A stretch of DNA of 64,000 nucleotides from Delphinapterus leucas. Taxonomy: Eukaryota; Chordata; Mammalia; Artiodactyla; Monodontidae. Location: positions 709,460 through 773,459 of the forward strand of contig NW_022098031.1 in assembly GCF_002288925.2 (NCBI RefSeq), written 5' to 3'. The notes under the pieces are model-generated. The model had not been told where the DNA came from. It saw only the letters and a program-made list of their open reading frames with translations, and made no database searches. The position numbers and the translations under genes are program-made. Below are positions 60,036-64,000 of the stretch, one piece after another. The first letter of the stretch is position 1; each line of letters begins with the position of its first letter.

Positions 60036-60196
60036 CTCCTTCGGGTGTTCGAAAGTTAATGATATTGCTTCTCGTTTTCCCTTCACCAAATCGGGTGCTA
60101 GCTGTTACATAAGCACTATATTCAACATTATAGTCCAAATCTGAAAACTCTAATGATGTTTCAGTTACATTAATGTTCTTTAATGATGATTTGTCC
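60036..60196 (-). CDS. PTPRQ: PTPRQ exon: C-terminal half of an FN3 domain
   Basis: First exon of the gene seen in this window (161 bases). The acceptor is a pyrimidine-rich tract ending cctcttag; the donor is gtgagt. It enters in phase 2 and leaves in phase 1. It encodes the second half of an FN3 domain: a sequon (NVT) near the start, then the strand-F/G pattern [14 protein letters not shown], and it ends in RTPEG, which joins the next exon as PEG-A-PSDPP. The first half of this domain must lie in an exon beyond 64000, because nothing between 60197 and 64000 reads as FN3. The phase 2 entry is unlike the two other split FN3 domains here, which are split in phase 0. The exon identity is clear; the acceptor is the only convincing one but was not checked against a transcript. 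Confidence 0.9.
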
Positions 60197-61084
60197 CTAA
60201 GAGGAAAATAAAGGATTATCTGCACAACTGACCTTTAAATTAAACGTTACAGATACATTTTGAGTACAAGGACATTAAAAATAAGCAACATTTATGCACA
60301 GATATTAATCCGGATTAATGGGATAAAGATGCTACTTTTCCAGAAATGCTGAAAAGGACGAATTTCAGAATAATTCAGTGAGTAAATTCTTTTGTTTTCA
60401 AGTATATCCAGTAATTCAATCAAGTGTTAATAGGATGTTCATATTAAGAGTTTGCTTGGACTGATTTTAATGGCTCTCTAGGAATTCTGTGTGTTCAAAG
60501 TAATTACAGCATTCTTTTTCATACGAATGTTTTAGTTGTTCAAATATGTGTTCTACTGAAGTGTTGGCAAAATCTAATTTATACCATATATTTATCAAAC
60601 ACATTTTACATATATTGTACAAAAGTAACATTTACTTCAGACCAATTCAAATCAATTTCAAATGATAAATACCTGAATAGTAATATCTAAAATAACGAGT
60701 ATGGGTTATCCTTTATTTATGTAATTAGAAACAAGATTTAAAATAATATATGTATAACATAACAGGAAAGGAAAAAGTAGAGCTCACATCTCTCACTCAA
60801 TTAAGATCTTAAATGTATCTGAAATATCACTTCAGAAAAGAAAGTAAATATTGACTTAAACTCTCCAAGTAAGTACCAAAATGCCAGGAGAGGGGGGAAA
60901 TGTCTAAAGAGCATACTGTTGCTAAGTAATACAGCACTACAATTAATTTCAGTCATGTTAATTCAGTTTCCATAGAATTGGGTATAGATTAGAATTTAAA
61001 GAATGAATATGTATATAATGGTACTGAAAACTATGCATTTTAAAAAGAAATTTTGATTTTTAAGAGCAATGAAGCGAGAGAGAG
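60197..61084. other. PTPRQ intron upstream of the first exon seen
   Basis: AT-rich. No FN3-like frame on the minus strand and no nameable repeat. Confidence 0.45.
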
Positions 61085-61332
61085 GCATGGACATATATAC
61101 ACTACCAAACGTAAGGTAGATAGCTAGTGGGAAGCAGCTGCACAGCACAGGGAGATCAGCTCGGTGCTTTGTGACCGCCTGGAGGGGTGGGATAGGGAGG
61201 GTGAGAGGGAGGGAGACTCAAGAGGGAAGAGATATGGGAACATATGTATATGTATAACTGATTCACTTTGTTATAAAGCAGAAACTAACACACCATTGTA
61301 AAGCAATTATACTCCAATAAAGATGTAAAAAA
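61085..61332 (+). mobile_element. Young L1 3' UTR fragment
   Basis: catggacatatatacactac, ctagtgggaagcagctgcac, agctcggtgctttgtgaccg, the G-rich gagagggagggagactcaag and the end attgtaaagcaattatactc-caataaagatg-polyA. Closely similar to 30630-30801. Target duplication not clear. It lies antisense to PTPRQ. Confidence 0.9.
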
Positions 61333-63474
61333 ATTAATTATTAAAGAATTTAGATAAGAAAATATGAGTAATATCACAGAAAAGATACAAATCTCATGTA
61401 ATCTCAGTTTTTTCTTCTTTCGAAGCACAAGGCATCCGAGAGGTAAATGGATATTCCCTCTGAACATAAAATGCACTTTCTTTACCACTGAAATATTTGA
61501 ATCCTTGAATCATTAAGGGGAATAACAGATTTTAAGTGAATTAAGGATATCCACAGAGAGATGCATTTCAGCCATGGTTTTACCATTACAAAAGCATCAA
61601 TTCACTCCAAATATAAGTATGGTTATCTGAAAAATAGCTGGAAAGCTTACCATGGTGAGAAATATGGATTCAGAGTATGAGATTAGAGACAGGCAGGATT
61701 AGCCAGGCTGTTCAGTAATTTGAAAGAGTTTCATCAGACATCCTTTTTCAGAAGCCATAGGGAGAGCTGAGTTCTCTCTTTGACTTCGCTGAGACTATAG
61801 GAGAGAACCTTTTAAAACTCTTAATGCTGTGGCTATTAGGCTATTAGTCTGAGAAAGATGCCTTGTCATAGAAACTTTACCCAACTGCATACTCCTGTCA
61901 TGGGTCACAGGTCATTAGAACACTACAGTATAGCTAGTCCAATTCAGATCTCTAAAGCTATGAAATTAGCTAAAGCAACCTAATTGCATTATATCTGTTT
62001 CAAAACTTTCTTTTCAAGTATATTTTTAATAATATCTGCTGCCTTGTATGACTACTTTCTTACCCTGATCTTCACAGCAAAATAGTGCAGATAAGGATCT
62101 GCCTACAATAAGAAAAACCCCAATTATGTTCCATAAGTAACACAGAATCAAGGCAATTACCTGGAAAATGCAGGTCAAACATAAATTTTGTCTTAAATAT
62201 CTGGATATTTCAGTAAAAAGAAGATAGTCTTTATAAATTATCTGAATAACAAATTCAATAGTCCACCTCAGCATACATAGGTATAGTTTCCACATCTACT
62301 CCAGTTTATCTCCAGGGACAAAACAGTGCTAACAAAAATTTTTCAAATACTGATATGTCTTGTCTGTTTGGCGTTTGTAGTTTAGAGTTGTGACTGATAT
62401 TTTAATAACTATGGTAGAAAAATATCTGAGCACAGATAATCTTCAATTGAAGCTTCAACTTCTGGTACAAGTTCAGAATGTATCTTGGGTACATAAGAGA
62501 TGGTCTGCCATAAAACTGAGAACCCAGAAGTAGGAAAAGGAAAGAGAAGTGATGCTGTTCCCAAGGATCCGACTCCACCCTCCTTGCTCTTATACTGCTG
62601 CCAGATTGGCAGAAACACACAGAAACCTCTGGGCTGAGGCCTGAGCTCTCTGCTCTCTGAAGAGCCATCTCATGGGCAATCCTACAGTTTCTCCCATGCA
62701 TAAGAAACCCAGCTTTGACACTGCTGGAATCAGTTGTTACTCCTGGTTTTAGCTGGTTTAGTTTTAAAATGTCTGTTTTGTTCTTATTAATTTAAAAATA
62801 TTATAATAGGATTATGATGTGTTCCACTACAGCGTTTTATTTCCATTTATAAAAGTATATGTTCTATATCTTGATTTTTCTCATGTTAATAACAATAATC
62901 TATACCATTATTTTCTTTTTAGTTGCCTAATTTGTATATAGCATATTTCTTCAGCCTTCCCTCTATAAATTAACATTTAGGCTGTTACTCTTTTTTTTCA
63001 TATTACTATCAGTGATACAGTAATCATTCTTACTCAAATATCTTTCCATAACAATACTTTTATTTCTGCAGGTTAAATTCCCAATAGTGTGACTGAGTCA
63101 AATGGTTTTATAAAATTTTTATTTTAATGATAATTAATAAATCATTATTATCTGGAGTCACAGCAAGTGTGCAAACTTTCACCACCTGTCTGGATATTAA
63201 TTTTCTTAATTTCTGCAAATTTAATTGACCAGAAACATTTATTTAATTTGCACATCTCTGACGATGAGTAAAACAGATTATCTTCTTATTGGTCATTTGC
63301 AGTCCAATTTTTGGAATAACTTATTCATACATTTTCTTTTATATACTTTATTTTAGTCTTTTAAATGGAATACAGTATATGTCAGGGAGTTAAGGAGGCA
63401 TTGTTCTTTTATAGTGCTCCAAATTGAGAAAGATAGATACCTTCCCCACTCCTTCTGTATTTAGTGATGATATG
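61333..63474. other. Intronic sequence, nothing recognised
   Basis: Searched for the missing half-FN3 exon; none found. The minus-strand frames at 62026-62295 and 62402-62701 have no FN3 pattern. Confidence 0.45.
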
Positions 63475-63560
63475 TATACAATCAATATTCAACAAAATTC
63501 AGCAAAATTCTTTGAGCACCTATTATATGTCAGGAACTATTAAGTGAGTAAGAGACAGGC
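63475..63560 (-). repeat. LINE-2 tail relic
   Basis: ttctttgagcacctattata-tgtcaggaactatt, then gacaggccttaccctcaaaa. Confidence 0.55.
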
Positions 63561-64000
63561 CTTACCCTCAAAACAGAGAGACAAAGCAGTAATTAATTAT
63601 AAAACAATTCATTAATAACAGTGTGATCCCCTTAAGGGTAGTAATTTTTCCCCTAGTGGCTAAAAGCAAAGAAAAAGAGAAAGAATGAGTGAGGAAATTA
63701 ATTGTGACCCAAGAGTAGAAAAGGAGAATAAAGCACAGCCCCCAGAGATGCAGGAAACTGTTCACTAGAAAGCAAGTTTGTGAGGTTTGACAGTAGAAGA
63801 GGGAGTTGAGGAGGGAAGAGGAAGAGAGAAGGCCCACCTGACAGAGCAGGTCTAACTCTTACATATCCAAAGTCATAAACTGTGTGGAAATGGAAGGACC
63901 ATAAATGTCACACAATACTTAACCTATAAAGTAGATAACTTAGAAAATCAGCCAAACCTCCCACACAGTGCAGATTTTCAAACTGAGGGAAAAAAAAAAA

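Larger units (their letters stand above)
15824..60196 (-). other. PTPRQ: PTPRQ gene, internal part (nine coding exons)
   Basis: Nine minus-strand exons (listed separately) form one continuous reading frame of 1931 bases, about 643 residues. Every junction has a GT donor and AG acceptor, and the phases fit: 2-1, 1-0, 0-1, 1-1, 1-1, 1-0, 0-1, 1-1, 1-1. The product is a chain of FN3 domains that I recognise as the middle-to-late ectodomain of receptor tyrosine phosphatase Q, by my estimate about residues 900-1550 of roughly 2300. Known role: a type I membrane protein of hair-cell stereocilia shaft connectors, with an intracellular phosphatase domain acting mainly on phosphoinositides; loss causes deafness. 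Introns are 775, 3898, 1475, 266, 371, 4257, 2616 and 28784 bases in transcript order. Domain-boundary introns are phase 1, as is usual for shuffled FN3 modules. No promoter, polyA site, transmembrane or catalytic exon lies in the window. Confidence 0.95.

Noticed and set aside
62026..62701. Possible missing PTPRQ exon upstream of 60196
   Set aside because: Minus-strand frames here lack the FN3 tryptophan, proline-rich start and suitable phase; the real exon is probably beyond 64000.

Overview
The window is vertebrate nuclear DNA, almost certainly from a cetacean. It holds a block of coding exons with GT-AG introns on the minus strand, embedded in AT-rich intronic sequence full of mammalian interspersed repeats. 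The lineage call rests on six tRNA-derived SINEs of the CHR type (they begin ggcttccctggtggc and carry a Pol III A box and B box). They include the short, GC-rich form ending in gcgtaccgc-polyA that is typical of whales and dolphins. I saw no ruminant BovB or Bov-tA element and no primate Alu. The exact species cannot be told from this window.

The only host gene I can support is PTPRQ (receptor-type tyrosine-protein phosphatase Q), transcribed on the minus strand, so its 5' side is at high coordinates. Nine coding exons lie between 60196 and 15824. All are open and in phase with one another, and all have AG acceptors and GT donors. Together they encode about 643 residues of the extracellular region: the C-terminal half of one fibronectin type III (FN3) domain followed by six complete FN3 domains. 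The N-terminal exons (beyond 64000) and the remaining FN3, transmembrane and phosphatase exons (below 1) are outside the window. PTPRQ is a hair-bundle shaft-connector protein of the inner ear needed for hearing.

Layout from gene 5' to 3': 64000-60197 is intron with an L1 tail. 60196-44932 holds eight exons separated by introns of 0.27 to 4.3 kb that contain a Tigger DNA transposon, MIR/L2 relics, one CHR SINE and a 21-bp minisatellite. 44931-16148 is a single intron of about 28.8 kb packed with old L1M sequence, younger L1 3' tails inserted into it, four CHR SINEs (one of them inside an MLT1-like LTR), and repeated relics of one ancient repeat family. 16147-15824 is the ninth exon. 15823-1 is the next intron, with a young L1 fragment, a class I-like ERV LTR, a MER5-like element, another CHR SINE and two strong hairpins.

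Nothing here looks like a new multi-gene system. The most interesting details are an 18-bp tandem duplication that copies the splice donor of one PTPRQ exon (use of the copy would add a stop codon), two large hairpins at 9539-9678, a pair of diverged paralogous segments separated by an L1 insertion, a 21-bp intronic minisatellite, and several insertions with clear target-site duplications that would serve as clade markers.
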